64,000 nucleotides of DNA from Allorhizocola sp044869915 (GTDB taxonomy: Bacteria; Actinomycetota; Actinomycetes; Mycobacteriales; Micromonosporaceae). Shown piece after piece: positions 25,096 to 33,487 of the stretch. A model generated the notes under the pieces. The model saw only the letters and a program-made list of their open reading frames with translations, ran no database searches and was not told the origin of the DNA. The first letter of the stretch is position 1, and each line of letters opens with the position of its first letter. The position numbers and the translations under genes were made by a program. Where the stretch lies: assembly GCA_044869915.1 (NCBI GenBank), contig JBIOYB010000676.1:1-64000 (forward strand), in the 5' to 3' direction.

Positions 25096-25524
25096 CGCAT
25101 ATCTCCTTTTTGGACGGTTGATGGTGCCGCGTCCGATCATGTCGATGGGGTTCAACTTTGTCAATGAGTTGGCTCCGAGTACTAAAGGGACATGGTCGAC
25201 GATTCCGGACGCCTTGATCGTTCTGTAACCGTTGTGACGCCGTCACGACGGTTGACAGGGCGATCAACCGAAAGCAGGATGACTCAATCAAGCGCTTGCT
25301 AGGTAATGTGGGCCACAGATGAACCGCCTCCGGCGCCCGCGCGGCGTCGGGGCGGGCCGGTAGCGAAACGGCACGGGGGCCAGCCCGGGGCGTCGACCTG
25401 ACCGACGCGGATTCGCTGCAGATCGACCAAGCAGAGCCAGACGGAGAGCCGGCATCGACCGGCCGGACACAACGCGACCCAGGCGAGTATGAAATAGGTC
25501 GAAATAAGAGATAGGCGAGGGTAA
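25096..25524. other. divergent intergenic region with a KstR2-type operator
   Basis: 429 bp between the secreted-protein gene (minus) and the ABC binding-protein gene (plus). The only clear element is the operator at 25287-25300. The remaining 220 bp before the ABC gene would be an unusually long leader; I see no convincing small gene in it. Confidence 0.6.
25287..25300. promoter_or_regulatory. KstR2-type operator upstream of the ABC importer operon
   Basis: ATCAAGCGCTTGCT matches the published mycobacterial KstR2 consensus AnCAAGnnCTTGnT at every fixed position. It is the same motif found beside kstR2, fadD3/fadA6, fadE30 and the 57-kb ligase. Confidence 0.75.
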
Positions 25525-26754
25525 ATGGTGGCTAGATCCAGTAGAAGGGCAGCGCGCCTGACCGTCGTGCTCGCGGGCGTAGTGGCGCTTGCGGCCGCGG
25601 GCTGTGGCAGCGGGAGCAAAGGCACGGATACTCCGGACAGCGGCACCGCCAAGGGCGAGCCGATCGTCATCGGGATGGACGAGGACAGCACCGGTCCTGG
25701 CGCGTCTTACAGCACGATCGCGGGCAAGACGATCCGGCACGCGATCCAGGACCTCAACGACAAGGGCGGCGTGCTCGGCCGGCCGATCAAACTGGTCATC
25801 GAGAACGACGAGAGCGACCCCACCAAGGTCCCGGCCACGCTCCAAAAACTGGGAAGCCAGGGCGCGAAGCTGCTGCTGCTGCAAAGCGGCAGCGCGGCCA
25901 TCATTCAGGCCAAGTCGACGCTGACCCAGTTGAAGCTGCCCGCCATCGCCCCGACCGGCGTCACGGCCACCCTGGTGGCCCCGCCCAACAATGAGCTCAT
26001 CTACATGCTGGCCAACACCACCGGCGACTGGGCAAAGGTGTATTGCGGCGCGTTCCAGGCCGCCAACATCACCAAGATAGGCGTGCTGGCCGACGACACC
26101 ACGACCATCGCGGCGCTGAACAAGGCGCTCTTCGACGCCATGAAGTGTGTGACGGTGACCGCGACGGAGAAGGGCGCGGCCAACGCGTCCGACCTTTCGC
26201 CGCAGGTGGCCCGGCTCAAGAACTCCAACCCCGACGCCATCCTGGTGACCAGCGTCGGCGGCGCGTTCGAGGTGCTCGCGCAGAACACGCTCGCCAGCCA
26301 GATGCCGGGCAAGACCCGCTTCTCCCTCGCGTCGATCGGCAACCAACCCGCCTCGTGGAAGCTGGCCAACCCGGCAGCGTTGAAGGACCTCATCTTCATG
26401 GGTTCGATCAACAGCCAGAACCCGCGCACCCAGGAACTGGTCAAGTTCCTCAAGGCGAAAAACGGTGCCGACTACGAGATCACGGCGTATGACGCGCAGG
26501 CGTGGGACACCGTCCAGTTGGTCAAGCAGATGATCGAGAAGGCCGGTGGGGACGATCCGGCGAAGCTCAACGCGGCGATCCAGTCGATCACCAAGTATCC
26601 GGCCACCTTCGGCCAGGCGAGCTTCACCCTCTCCTTCTCCGCCGACAAGCACCTGGGCGCCGACGGGCTGTGCGGTCTGTCCCTGATCCAGTTTGGCGCG
26701 GACAACAAGCCGTCCGGCCCCTGGTCCACCTACCAGCCGCCGTGCTCGAGTTGA
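25525..26754 (+). CDS. ABC transporter substrate-binding lipoprotein, branched-chain amino acid (LivK) type
   Basis: 409 residues. The N-terminus has a Sec signal with lipobox LAAAGC (Cys about residue 28), then the type I periplasmic-binding fold typical of HAAT proteins (IGMDEDSTGPGASYSTIAG, LVIENDESDPTKVP). It would tether to the membrane and present ligand to the two permeases downstream. Family members bind branched-chain amino acids, amides or aromatic and aliphatic acids. The upstream KstR2-type operator suggests the ligand is a steroid-derived acid rather than an amino acid. First gene of a five-gene operon. Confidence 0.9.
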   Translation: MVARSSRRAARLTVVLAGVVALAAAGCGSGSKGTDTPDSGTAKGEPIVIGMDEDSTGPGASYSTIAGKTIRHAIQDLNDKGGVLGRPIKLVIENDESDPTKVPATLQKLGSQGAKLLLLQSGSAAIIQAKSTLTQLKLPAIAPTGVTATLVAPPNNELIYMLANTTGDWAKVYCGAFQAANITKIGVLADDTTTIAALNKALFDAMKCVTVTATEKGAANASDLSPQVARLKNSNPDAILVTSVGGAFEVLAQNTLASQMPGKTRFSLASIGNQPASWKLANPAALKDLIFMGSINSQNPRTQELVKFLKAKNGADYEITAYDAQAWDTVQLVKQMIEKAGGDDPAKLNAAIQSITKYPATFGQASFTLSFSADKHLGADGLCGLSLIQFGADNKPSGPWSTYQPPCSS

Positions 26755-26824
26755 TCCCTCCGGATGCCCCGATGGCGAAAGCTTCGGGGCATCCGGTCAG
26801 TCCCGATCCGCTGGTGGAGGAACG

Positions 26825-27700
26825 GTGAACCAGCTACAACTTTGGATTTCCGCCCTGGAGATGGGCTGCTTCTTCGGGCTGCTCGCGCTGGCGTACTACC
26901 TGACCCTGGTGGGCGCCGGCTTCTTCAACTTCGCCATCGGCCCGTACGCGATGCTGGGCGGCCTGGCCACGTCCTATCTCGTGATCGAGGCTGACATGCC
27001 GGTGTGGACGGCGGCCTTGCTCGCTGTGCTACTGGCGATGGTGCTCGCGGCGGCGACCGAACTGGCGGTCGTGCGCCCGGTGCAGAAGCGCAGCGGCGGA
27101 GGTGAGCTGCCCGCGCTGGTGGCCGTGGCCGCGGTGCTGTTCGCCATCCAGCAGTTCGGCGGCTACTTCTTCGGCTACACCACGCTTCCCGGGCAGCAGC
27201 TCGTCCGATTCGATCCGCTTCCCATCGGTGACACCCAGCTCGAGTCGTACAAGGTCATACTGATCGCGTTCACGGCGGTGGCGTTCACGGCGGTGGCGGT
27301 GTGGATCCGTGCCACCCGGACCGGTCGCTTGCTACGCGCGGTGGGCGACAGCAAGCACGCGGCGAGCCTGCTCGGCCTGCCGGTCAACCGCATCCGGCTG
27401 GTGGCCTTCGTGGTCTCCGGTCTGCTCGCCGGGATCACCGGTCTGCTGTTCGCCACCAAGGCCGGGGTCAGCTCGACTTCTGGTTTGTCTTGGGCGGTTT
27501 CAGGATTTTTGGCCATGGTTATCGGCGGTACCGGGTCGGTCTACGCGCCGCTCGTCGGCGGCCTGTTGCTGGGATGCGTGGAGGTGTTCCTGCCGTACTA
27601 CTTCGGCGGCCACGCGCAGGTCTACGGGCTGCTCGTCGTGGCGCTGATGTTCTTCGCGTTCAAGCCACAAGGGCTGTTTGTGCGAAGGGTGCGAGCATGA
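26825..27700 (+). CDS. branched-chain-type ABC permease (LivH family)
   Basis: 291-residue inner-membrane permease with about eight hydrophobic segments. LivH-type motifs are NFAIGPYAMLGG near the start and the cytoplasmic loop GRLLRAVGDSKHAASLLGL that contacts the ATPases. GTG 26825 has GGAGG just upstream. The stop overlaps the next start as ATGA. A tiny tandem duplication (GCGTTCACGGCGGTG twice, near 27268) gives AFTAVAFTAV within a membrane segment. Forms the channel with the LivM-type subunit. Confidence 0.9.
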   Translation: MNQLQLWISALEMGCFFGLLALAYYLTLVGAGFFNFAIGPYAMLGGLATSYLVIEADMPVWTAALLAVLLAMVLAAATELAVVRPVQKRSGGGELPALVAVAAVLFAIQQFGGYFFGYTTLPGQQLVRFDPLPIGDTQLESYKVILIAFTAVAFTAVAVWIRATRTGRLLRAVGDSKHAASLLGLPVNRIRLVAFVVSGLLAGITGLLFATKAGVSSTSGLSWAVSGFLAMVIGGTGSVYAPLVGGLLLGCVEVFLPYYFGGHAQVYGLLVVALMFFAFKPQGLFVRRVRA

Positions 27701-28671
27701 GCGCCCGGCCGGGGACGGTGTCGCGCTCGGGCCTGGGCGGGCTGGCGCTCGGGGTGGCCGGTGCGGTGATCATGCTGCTGTGGGTGGGCGCCGACGGGTA
27801 CAAGCAAACTCTGGTGACGACCACGACGACCTATGCGCTTGTGGCACTGGGGATGTACGTGCCGTACCTGATGGCGGGCTCCCTGTCGATGGCCTACGGC
27901 GCATACGCCGGGATAGGCGGCTACGCGGTCGGTCTCATCTCCACCAAGGCGGGCCTGCCGATGGTCGCGGCCTGGATCCTCGGCCCGATCGTGGCGGCGG
28001 TGGTGGCGGTGCTGCTGGGCCTGGTCACCCGGCGCCTTTCGGGGTTCTTCCTGGCGGCCGTGACCCTGCTGTTCGGCATGGCGTTCAGCGCGTGGCTCAC
28101 CGACGCCGAGAATCTCACGGGCGGCTCGGGCGGGCTGGGCAACCTGCGGCCGGTGAACGTGTTTGGGTGGCAGCCTTCCGCGTACCAGACAGTGCTTTTT
28201 GGAATTTTCTTGGTACTCGTGATCGCCTTCCTGCTCGACCGGATGCGGATGTCCCCGTGGGGGGTGATAGTCCGCACGATGCACGAGGCGCCGAGCGCGG
28301 TGGAGGCCGCGGGCGTGCGTGTGCCGGTGATGAACCTGGTGGCGCTCGCGATCGGCGCGGCCATCGCGGCCGTGGGCGGCGCGATGTTCACCTACTCCAC
28401 CGGCAGCGTCACTCCGGACACGTTCGGGCTTTCCGTGGTGTTCCTTGCCATTTTCATGCCGCTCATCGGTGGCTCCGGCACGCCGTGGGGGGCGGTGGCG
28501 GGTGCGGTCATCGCCGTCCAGCTCACGCTGAACTTCCCGGCGATCGAGGCGAGCGGCACGCTGATCCTGGCGCTGGGTGTGCTGGTGATCCTGCTGGTGG
28601 CGCCGCGCGGTGTGATCGGCTACGCCGATCGGCTTCGCAAGCGACTCATGCCTGGAGGCCCGCGTGGCTGA
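27697..28671 (+). CDS. branched-chain-type ABC permease (LivM family)
   Basis: 324-residue permease with a long hydrophobic N-terminus and the LivM-type loop VIVRTMHEAPSAVEAAGV that docks on the ATP-binding subunits; MAGSLSMAYGAYAGIGGYAVG is the conserved early membrane region. Overlaps its neighbours at both ends (ATGA upstream; 8 bp into the ATPase gene), consistent with a fixed subunit ratio. Partner of the LivH-type subunit. Confidence 0.9.
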   Translation: MSARPGTVSRSGLGGLALGVAGAVIMLLWVGADGYKQTLVTTTTTYALVALGMYVPYLMAGSLSMAYGAYAGIGGYAVGLISTKAGLPMVAAWILGPIVAAVVAVLLGLVTRRLSGFFLAAVTLLFGMAFSAWLTDAENLTGGSGGLGNLRPVNVFGWQPSAYQTVLFGIFLVLVIAFLLDRMRMSPWGVIVRTMHEAPSAVEAAGVRVPVMNLVALAIGAAIAAVGGAMFTYSTGSVTPDTFGLSVVFLAIFMPLIGGSGTPWGAVAGAVIAVQLTLNFPAIEASGTLILALGVLVILLVAPRGVIGYADRLRKRLMPGGPRG

Positions 28672-29467
28672 CGAATTGTTGTTGGTGGGCAAGGGTTTGA
28701 CCAAGCGCTACGGCGGCGTGACCGCGCTCCTGGACGCGTCCTTCTCGCTGCGCGCGGGTGAGATCCTCGGCCTGGTCGGGCCCAACGGGGCCGGCAAGAC
28801 GACGCTGGTCGATCTGATCTCGGGGGCGCAGTCGGCCACCGCGGGCGAGCTGACCCTGCGCGGGGTGCGGCTGACCGGACCGGCGTCGCGGCGGGCGCGG
28901 CACGGCTTGGCGCGCACGTTCCAGTACCCCCAACTGGCTTTGGAGCTCGGCGTGCGGGAAAACCTGGCCGTGGGCCGGGCCGCCCGCCGGCACGCCACGG
29001 TCTGGCGGATGCTCGCCGGAGCCGTGGTGGGCGCGATGTCACCGTCCAATCGGGCCGACGATGCCGCGGTCGAGGCGATCGCCGGGGAGCTGGGCATCGA
29101 TCGGTTGGACCGGCAGGCGGGCGAGCTGAGCCTCGGCGAGCAGCGCCTGGTCGAAGTGGGCCGGGCGCTGGGGCAGGATCCGCTGGTGATGCTGCTCGAT
29201 GAGCCGTTCGCCGGGTCCGACGCGCACGGCGTCGCGGGCATCATCGAGGTCATCCGGACGGTCCAGCGGCGCGGTCACGCCGTGATCCTGGTGGACCACA
29301 ACGTCGATCTGGTGGCCGGCCTGGTGGACCGGATCATGTTGCTGGACCGGGGAAACACCGTCTTCGACGGTGATCCGGCGCAGTGCCTGGCCAGCCCGCA
29401 GATGCAAGAGGTGTATTTCGGCACCGACGTGTCCGAGGAGCTGGAGGCGACCGATGCAACGGCATGA
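28664..29467 (+). CDS. ABC transporter ATP-binding protein (LivG type)
   Basis: 267 residues with all nucleotide-binding motifs: Walker A GPNGAGKTTL, signature LSLGEQRLVE, Walker B VMLLDEPFAG and the switch His in VILVDHNVDLV. The signature departs from the usual LSGGQ as LSLGEQ, as in many LivG proteins. GTG 28664 overlaps the permease by 8 bp. With the LivF-type protein it would form the heterodimeric motor of the importer. Confidence 0.92.
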   Translation: MADELLLVGKGLTKRYGGVTALLDASFSLRAGEILGLVGPNGAGKTTLVDLISGAQSATAGELTLRGVRLTGPASRRARHGLARTFQYPQLALELGVRENLAVGRAARRHATVWRMLAGAVVGAMSPSNRADDAAVEAIAGELGIDRLDRQAGELSLGEQRLVEVGRALGQDPLVMLLDEPFAGSDAHGVAGIIEVIRTVQRRGHAVILVDHNVDLVAGLVDRIMLLDRGNTVFDGDPAQCLASPQMQEVYFGTDVSEELEATDATA

Positions 29468-30203
29468 GCTTCGGGTCGAGGGTCTGTCTGTGCGATACGG
29501 CCAGGCCCAAGCTGTGTCCAATGTGGACATCGTGGTGCCGGGCGGCACGGTCACGGCGCTCGTCGGGCCCAACGGCGCGGGCAAGAGCAGCGCCGTGCTG
29601 GCCGCGTACGGGTCGGTCCCCGCCACGGGCAAAGTGTTCCTCGACGGGCAGGACGTATCGAAGCTGTCGCCCGCCAAGCGCGCACGGGCCGGCATCGCCA
29701 TCGTTCCCCAGGGCCGCCAGCTGTTCCCCCACCTGAACGTGGCCGACAATCTGGCCGTGATGGCGGAGCTGTTGCGCCTGCCGCGCAGTGCCGTCGACGG
29801 TGCGCTGGACCGGTTTCCCATCCTGCGCACCCGGCTGCGCAGCCTCGCGGGCGTGCTGTCCGGCGGCGAGCAGCAGATGCTGGTCGTGTCGCGGGCGCTG
29901 ATGGGCTCACCACGGGTGCTGCTGCTCGACGAGATGATGACCGGCCTGGCCCCGCTCATCGTGCGGGAGCTCGCCGCGACCGTGACGGCGCTCGCCAAGG
30001 AGGGCGTGGCCGTGCTGCTGGCCGAACCGGCCCTCGGCGGGCTGCGCGGCGTGGTGCGGCGGGGCTACGTGATCGTGCGCGGCGAACTGGTGGCGTCCAC
30101 ACAGGACGGTGGGGTGGAGCTGGAACGCCTCAACCGCAGGGCCGTCGGCATGGAGATCGCGGAGGCGCAGGCGGAGGTCGACGCGGTCGAATCGAGCCGT
30201 TAG
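29454..30203 (+). CDS. ABC transporter ATP-binding protein (LivF type)
   Basis: 249 residues with Walker A GPNGAGKSS, Q-loop VPQGRQLFPHLNV, signature LSGGEQQMLV and Walker B VLLLDEMMTGL. In the switch-His position the sequence reads VLLAEPALGG, so the usual His appears replaced, which LivF-type partners sometimes tolerate. Overlaps the LivG-type gene by 14 bp. Last gene of the transporter operon; an HD-hydrolase remnant begins at its stop codon. Confidence 0.9.
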   Translation: MQRHELRVEGLSVRYGQAQAVSNVDIVVPGGTVTALVGPNGAGKSSAVLAAYGSVPATGKVFLDGQDVSKLSPAKRARAGIAIVPQGRQLFPHLNVADNLAVMAELLRLPRSAVDGALDRFPILRTRLRSLAGVLSGGEQQMLVVSRALMGSPRVLLLDEMMTGLAPLIVRELAATVTALAKEGVAVLLAEPALGGLRGVVRRGYVIVRGELVASTQDGGVELERLNRRAVGMEIAEAQAEVDAVESSR

Positions 30204-30463
30204 CGGCGCTTCCCGAACGATCTCGCGAAATGATCCGCCGAGCGGTCGATGAATACGAGTCGCGACAGACCACCGAAGCGCTCTGCGCCAAGGACGCCGA
30301 TAAGCTGGAGATGCTTCTACAGGCCGTCGAGTACCGCGATATCGGCGTTAGTCGAGTCGATGGCTGGATTGAATCGGCACGCAGAGGCCTCAAGACCCAG
30401 ACCGCCCAGCGGATCGCCGAGGCTGCTGTCAACCTGTCTCCACTCGCCTGGCGCGACCGTTAA
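30203..30463 (+). pseudogene. C-terminal remnant of an HD-domain hydrolase
   Basis: The frame reads AALPERSREMIRRAVDEYE, then DADKLEMLLQAVEYRDIG and DGWIESARRGL to a natural-looking end SPLAWRDR. This matches the C-terminal half of YfbR/HDDC2-type HD phosphohydrolases (nucleotidase-like). The N-terminal half with the metal-binding His and HD residues is missing, and the match begins exactly at the livF-type stop. An ATG at 30230 would allow a 77-residue product but without an active site. Probably a deletion remnant. Confidence 0.65.
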
Positions 30464-30504
30464 GATGTGATATGGCGGAGCCGATCACGTCCGGCGTTCC
30501 TCCT

Positions 30505-30590
30505 GGCCACCGGCCACCGGCCACCGGCCACCGGCCACCGGCCACCGGCCACCGGCCACCGGCCACCGGCCACCGGCCACCGGCCACCGG
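30505..30590. repeat. heptanucleotide tandem repeat (GGCCACC)n
   Basis: About 12 perfect copies of a 7-bp unit. Because 7 is not a multiple of 3, all frames run open as a 7-residue repeat such as RPPATGH, but no gene is implied. It lies in the gap between the HD remnant and the SDR terminator. The other strand is rich in paired guanines (GGTGGCC) and could form unusual structure. Confidence 0.95.
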
Positions 30591-30645
30591 CGACCGGATC
30601 GATCACCAGGCCGCCTGCGCTCGCAAAGGCCGGCCCGCGCCACAG

Positions 30646-30680
30646 ATAGGTGAACTCGTGGGGCACCAGGGTTCACCTAT
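30646..30680 (-). terminator. hairpin at the end of the fadD3 operon
   Basis: ATAGGTGAAC and GTTCACCTAT form perfect 10-bp arms around a 15-base loop. The arm at 30671-30680 contains the SDR stop codon, placing the hairpin at the 3' end of the minus-strand operon. Confidence 0.6.
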
Positions 30681-31543
30681 AAAGTCTGGACCCGGCGCAG
30701 CCCGAGCGGTTGCGCCTGGGCGGCCAGGGTGGAGGCGAAGGCGTCGGCCACGGCTCCCACTGTCCACTGTGGATTGCGCAGGCCCTTGCCCAGCACGCCG
30801 GGGTGGGTCATGAGCGACAGCTCGTCGCCGTCCATGCGCACCACCTGGCCGTTGATTTCCGCGGCGGCGTCGGACAGCAGGAAGACCACCGCGGGGGCGT
30901 TGGACTCGGGAGTCATGCGGGTGTTCTGCCTGGGCGCCTTGTCGCCGTGGAAGCGTTCGAACTCCTGCGCCATGCGCGTGTTGGCGTTGGGCGACACCGC
31001 GTTGACCCGCACCCCGGAGCCCGCGAAGTCGATCGCCCAGCAGTAGGTCAGCGAGGCGACCCCGCCCTTGCTCGCACCGTAGGCGGCCATCGACGCCGAT
31101 CCGGCCTGCGAGCCGGAGGCGACGTTGACGATGCTGCCACGCCCGCGTTCGAGCATCGCCGCGATGGCGTGCATCCCGCAGTAGGCGGTCCCGAGCAGGT
31201 TCACCTCGATCACCCTGCGGAACGTGGCCGGATCCTGGTCGCGCGCATCGGCTATGCGGAACAGTCCGGCGTTGTTGACCAGCCCGTCGATCGCGCCGAA
31301 CGCCTCGACACACCGCTCCACCGCCCGCCCCGCGCCCGACCACCGTGACACGTCGGAGGCGTCGGCCTCGGCCCGGCCGCCCGCGTCCCGGATCCGCTCC
31401 ACGACCTCGGCCGCCGCCGCCCGGTCGATGTCGTTGACGAGCACGGCGGCGCCCTCCTGCGCCGCGAGCAACGCATACGCGGCACCGAGCCCCCGTCCGG
31501 CCCCGGTGATCGCGACGGCCTTGCCGTCCAAGTAGCCCGTCAC
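30677..31543 (-). CDS. short-chain dehydrogenase/reductase
   Basis: 288-residue SDR. Cofactor motif ITGAGRGLGAAY, NNAG motif LVNNAGLFR, catalytic Ser in VNVASGSQ and active-site YGASK are all present. The acidic residue in LVNDID after strand 2 suggests NAD(H). The C-terminal 50 residues extend beyond a classic SDR. GTG 31543 overlaps the thiolase stop (GTGA). Last gene of the fadD3 operon, so a hydroxyacyl-CoA dehydrogenase role in steroid or side-chain breakdown is plausible. Confidence 0.85.
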   Translation of the reverse strand: MTGYLDGKAVAITGAGRGLGAAYALLAAQEGAAVLVNDIDRAAAAEVVERIRDAGGRAEADASDVSRWSGAGRAVERCVEAFGAIDGLVNNAGLFRIADARDQDPATFRRVIEVNLLGTAYCGMHAIAAMLERGRGSIVNVASGSQAGSASMAAYGASKGGVASLTYCWAIDFAGSGVRVNAVSPNANTRMAQEFERFHGDKAPRQNTRMTPESNAPAVVFLLSDAAAEINGQVVRMDGDELSLMTHPGVLGKGLRNPQWTVGAVADAFASTLAAQAQPLGLRRVQTL

Positions 31544-32760
31544 GACAGGCGCTCCACGACCATCGCCATGCCCTGCCCACCGGCGGTGCACATGGTCTCC
31601 AGGCCGAACTGCTTGTCGCGGAAGCGAAGCCCGTTGATCAGCGTGGTGGCGATCCGCGCGCCGGTCATGCCGAACGGGTGGCCCACGGCGATGGCGCCGC
31701 CGTGCACGTTGACGCGCTCCGGGTCGATGCCCAGCTGCCGGTAGGACGGGATCACCTGTGCGGCGAACGCCTCATTGATCTCCACTAAATCCATGTCGCT
31801 CACCGACATGCCCGCATTTGCCAGCGCCCGGCGGCTGGCCTCCACCGGGCCCAGCCCCATGATTTCCGGGCTGAGCGCGGACACCCCGGTCGCGACGATG
31901 CGGGCCAGCGGGGTGATGCCGAGCTCGTGCGCGTAGGTGTCGCTCATGACCACCAGTGCCGCCGCGCCGTCGTTGAGCGGGCAGCAGTTCGCGGCCGTCA
32001 CCGTGCCGTCGGGCATGAAGACCGGTGCGAGCGAGGCGACCTTGTCGAGAGTGACCCCGGCGCGCGGACCGTCGTCTTTGGAAACCGTCGCGCCATCGGG
32101 CAGTGTGACCGGGGTGATGTCGAGGTCGTAGAAGCCGTCGGCGATGGCCTTCTCCGCGCGGTTTTGGCTGCGCACCGCGAAGTCGTCCTGGTCGGCGCGG
32201 CTGACCCCGAAGCGGCCGGCCACGTTTTCGGCGGTGATGCCCATGGCGATGTAGACGTCCGGCAGGTCGCCGCTCTCGCGCGGGTCGGTCCACACCCCGG
32301 CGCCGCCCTCGGCGCGGCGCGCGGTGCGTGCCCGGGCCGGCCCGTATCGGGGGTGGTGGGTGTCGGGCATGCCGTCCGCCTTGCCCTTGCCATAGTGGGA
32401 CACCGATTCGGCCCCGGCGGCGACGAAGGCGTGGCCCTCGCCGGAGCGGATGGCGTGCATCGCGATCCGCGTGGCCATCAGCGACGAGGCGCAGTAGCGC
32501 TGCACCGTCGCGCCGGGCACGCCGTCGAGCCCGAGGTGCAGTGCCACCATGCGGGCCAGGTTGTAGCCCTGCTCCCCGGCGGGTTGGGCGCAACCGAGCA
32601 CGAGGTCGTCGAGCCGGTGCGGGTCGAGCGCGGGCACCTTGGCCAGCGCGGCCGAGACCATCTGCGTGGCCAGGTCGTCGGCGCGCATGTCGACCAGGGA
32701 GCCCTTGTGCGCGCGCCCGATCGGGGATCGGGCGGCCGCGACGATGACCGCTTCCGGCAT
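31540..32760 (-). CDS. acetyl-CoA acetyltransferase (thiolase)
   Basis: 406-residue thiolase. Nucleophile Cys in QRYCASS (about residue 90), EINEAFA, GGAIAVGHPFG with its catalytic His, and the second active Cys in ETMCTAGGQG are all in place. It cleaves 3-ketoacyl-CoA with CoA. It is clearly distinct from the fadA6 gene at 35.1 kb, so the locus has two thiolases, perhaps for different chain lengths. Starts ATG 32760, ten bases after the upstream SDR stop. Confidence 0.9.
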   Translation of the reverse strand: MPEAVIVAAARSPIGRAHKGSLVDMRADDLATQMVSAALAKVPALDPHRLDDLVLGCAQPAGEQGYNLARMVALHLGLDGVPGATVQRYCASSLMATRIAMHAIRSGEGHAFVAAGAESVSHYGKGKADGMPDTHHPRYGPARARTARRAEGGAGVWTDPRESGDLPDVYIAMGITAENVAGRFGVSRADQDDFAVRSQNRAEKAIADGFYDLDITPVTLPDGATVSKDDGPRAGVTLDKVASLAPVFMPDGTVTAANCCPLNDGAAALVVMSDTYAHELGITPLARIVATGVSALSPEIMGLGPVEASRRALANAGMSVSDMDLVEINEAFAAQVIPSYRQLGIDPERVNVHGGAIAVGHPFGMTGARIATTLINGLRFRDKQFGLETMCTAGGQGMAMVVERLS

Positions 32761-32770
32761 TAGACGCTCC

Positions 32771-33487
32771 TCACTGAGTCACCATCCAGCCGCCGTCGAC
32801 CGGCAGCAGGACTCCGTTGATGTATGCCGCGAGCGGGCTGAGCAGGAAGAGGATCGCGCCGGCCACGTCATCGGGGGCTCCGGTGCGGCCCATCGGGTTG
32901 CGCGCGATGAGGTCCCGCCCCAGGGGCGTTTGCTCAAACCCGGCCATCCGCGGCGTCGCGATGAACCCGGGCGCGATGGCATTGGCCCGCACCTCCGGCG
33001 CCATTCTCGTTGCCAGATAACGGGTGTACCCAGCGATGGCGGCCTTTCCCGCCGAGTACCAAGGCGAGTCGGTGCCCACGAAGTTGCCCGCGACCGAGGC
33101 GATGTTGACCACGGCCGACCCCGCCGGTGGCCGTGTTGCCAGCCACGCCTCGGTGACCAGGCGGACGCTGCCCACCGTGAGCGCCATGGCCTCGTCGAAG
33201 CCGAGCGGGCTGGCGCTTGACGGTCCGGCGTTGTTCACCAGATAGGCGGCCGGGCCGGCGGCGGCGATGGCCTCGCGCACGGCATCGGGGTCGCTCACGT
33301 CGGCCGTGACACCGACCGCGACCCCGCCTGCTCCTTCGATGGCGTGCACGGCTTCGTCCGTACCCGCCAAATCCCAAGCGACCACCCGCAACCCGCAGCC
33401 GGCGGCGAGCAATGCCGTGGACCTCCCTATGCCGCTGCCCGCACCGGTGATGATGACTGTTTGACCGGGAGGGAAAGCAAGCGGCAT
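32771..33487 (-). CDS. short-chain dehydrogenase/reductase
   Basis: 238-residue classic SDR: ITGAGSGIGRSTALL, NNAGPSS, VNIASVAG with catalytic Ser and WYSAGK with Tyr/Lys; AWDLAG suggests NAD(H). The C-terminus INGVLLPVDGGW is typical. ATG 33487 overlaps the fadD3 stop (TGATG). In the KstR2-controlled fadD3 operon, so it likely acts on a hydroxyacyl-CoA or ring-derived intermediate; the exact step is not known. Confidence 0.85.
   Translation of the reverse strand: MPLAFPPGQTVIITGAGSGIGRSTALLAAGCGLRVVAWDLAGTDEAVHAIEGAGGVAVGVTADVSDPDAVREAIAAAGPAAYLVNNAGPSSASPLGFDEAMALTVGSVRLVTEAWLATRPPAGSAVVNIASVAGNFVGTDSPWYSAGKAAIAGYTRYLATRMAPEVRANAIAPGFIATPRMAGFEQTPLGRDLIARNPMGRTGAPDDVAGAILFLLSPLAAYINGVLLPVDGGWMVTQ

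Noticed and set aside
30505..30590. Possible CRISPR array
   Set aside because: The unit is 7 bp with no spacers; it is a simple tandem repeat.
30472..30813. Open frame encoding RPPATGH repeats
   Set aside because: The 7-bp tandem repeat keeps every frame open on both strands; it has no family similarity and runs into the antisense of the SDR gene.
31540..32760. Thiolase as FadA5, the steroid side-chain thiolase
   Set aside because: The sequence around the active Cys (QRYCASS rather than a QCGSGQQ-type motif) and the general pattern fit ordinary acetyltransferases better.
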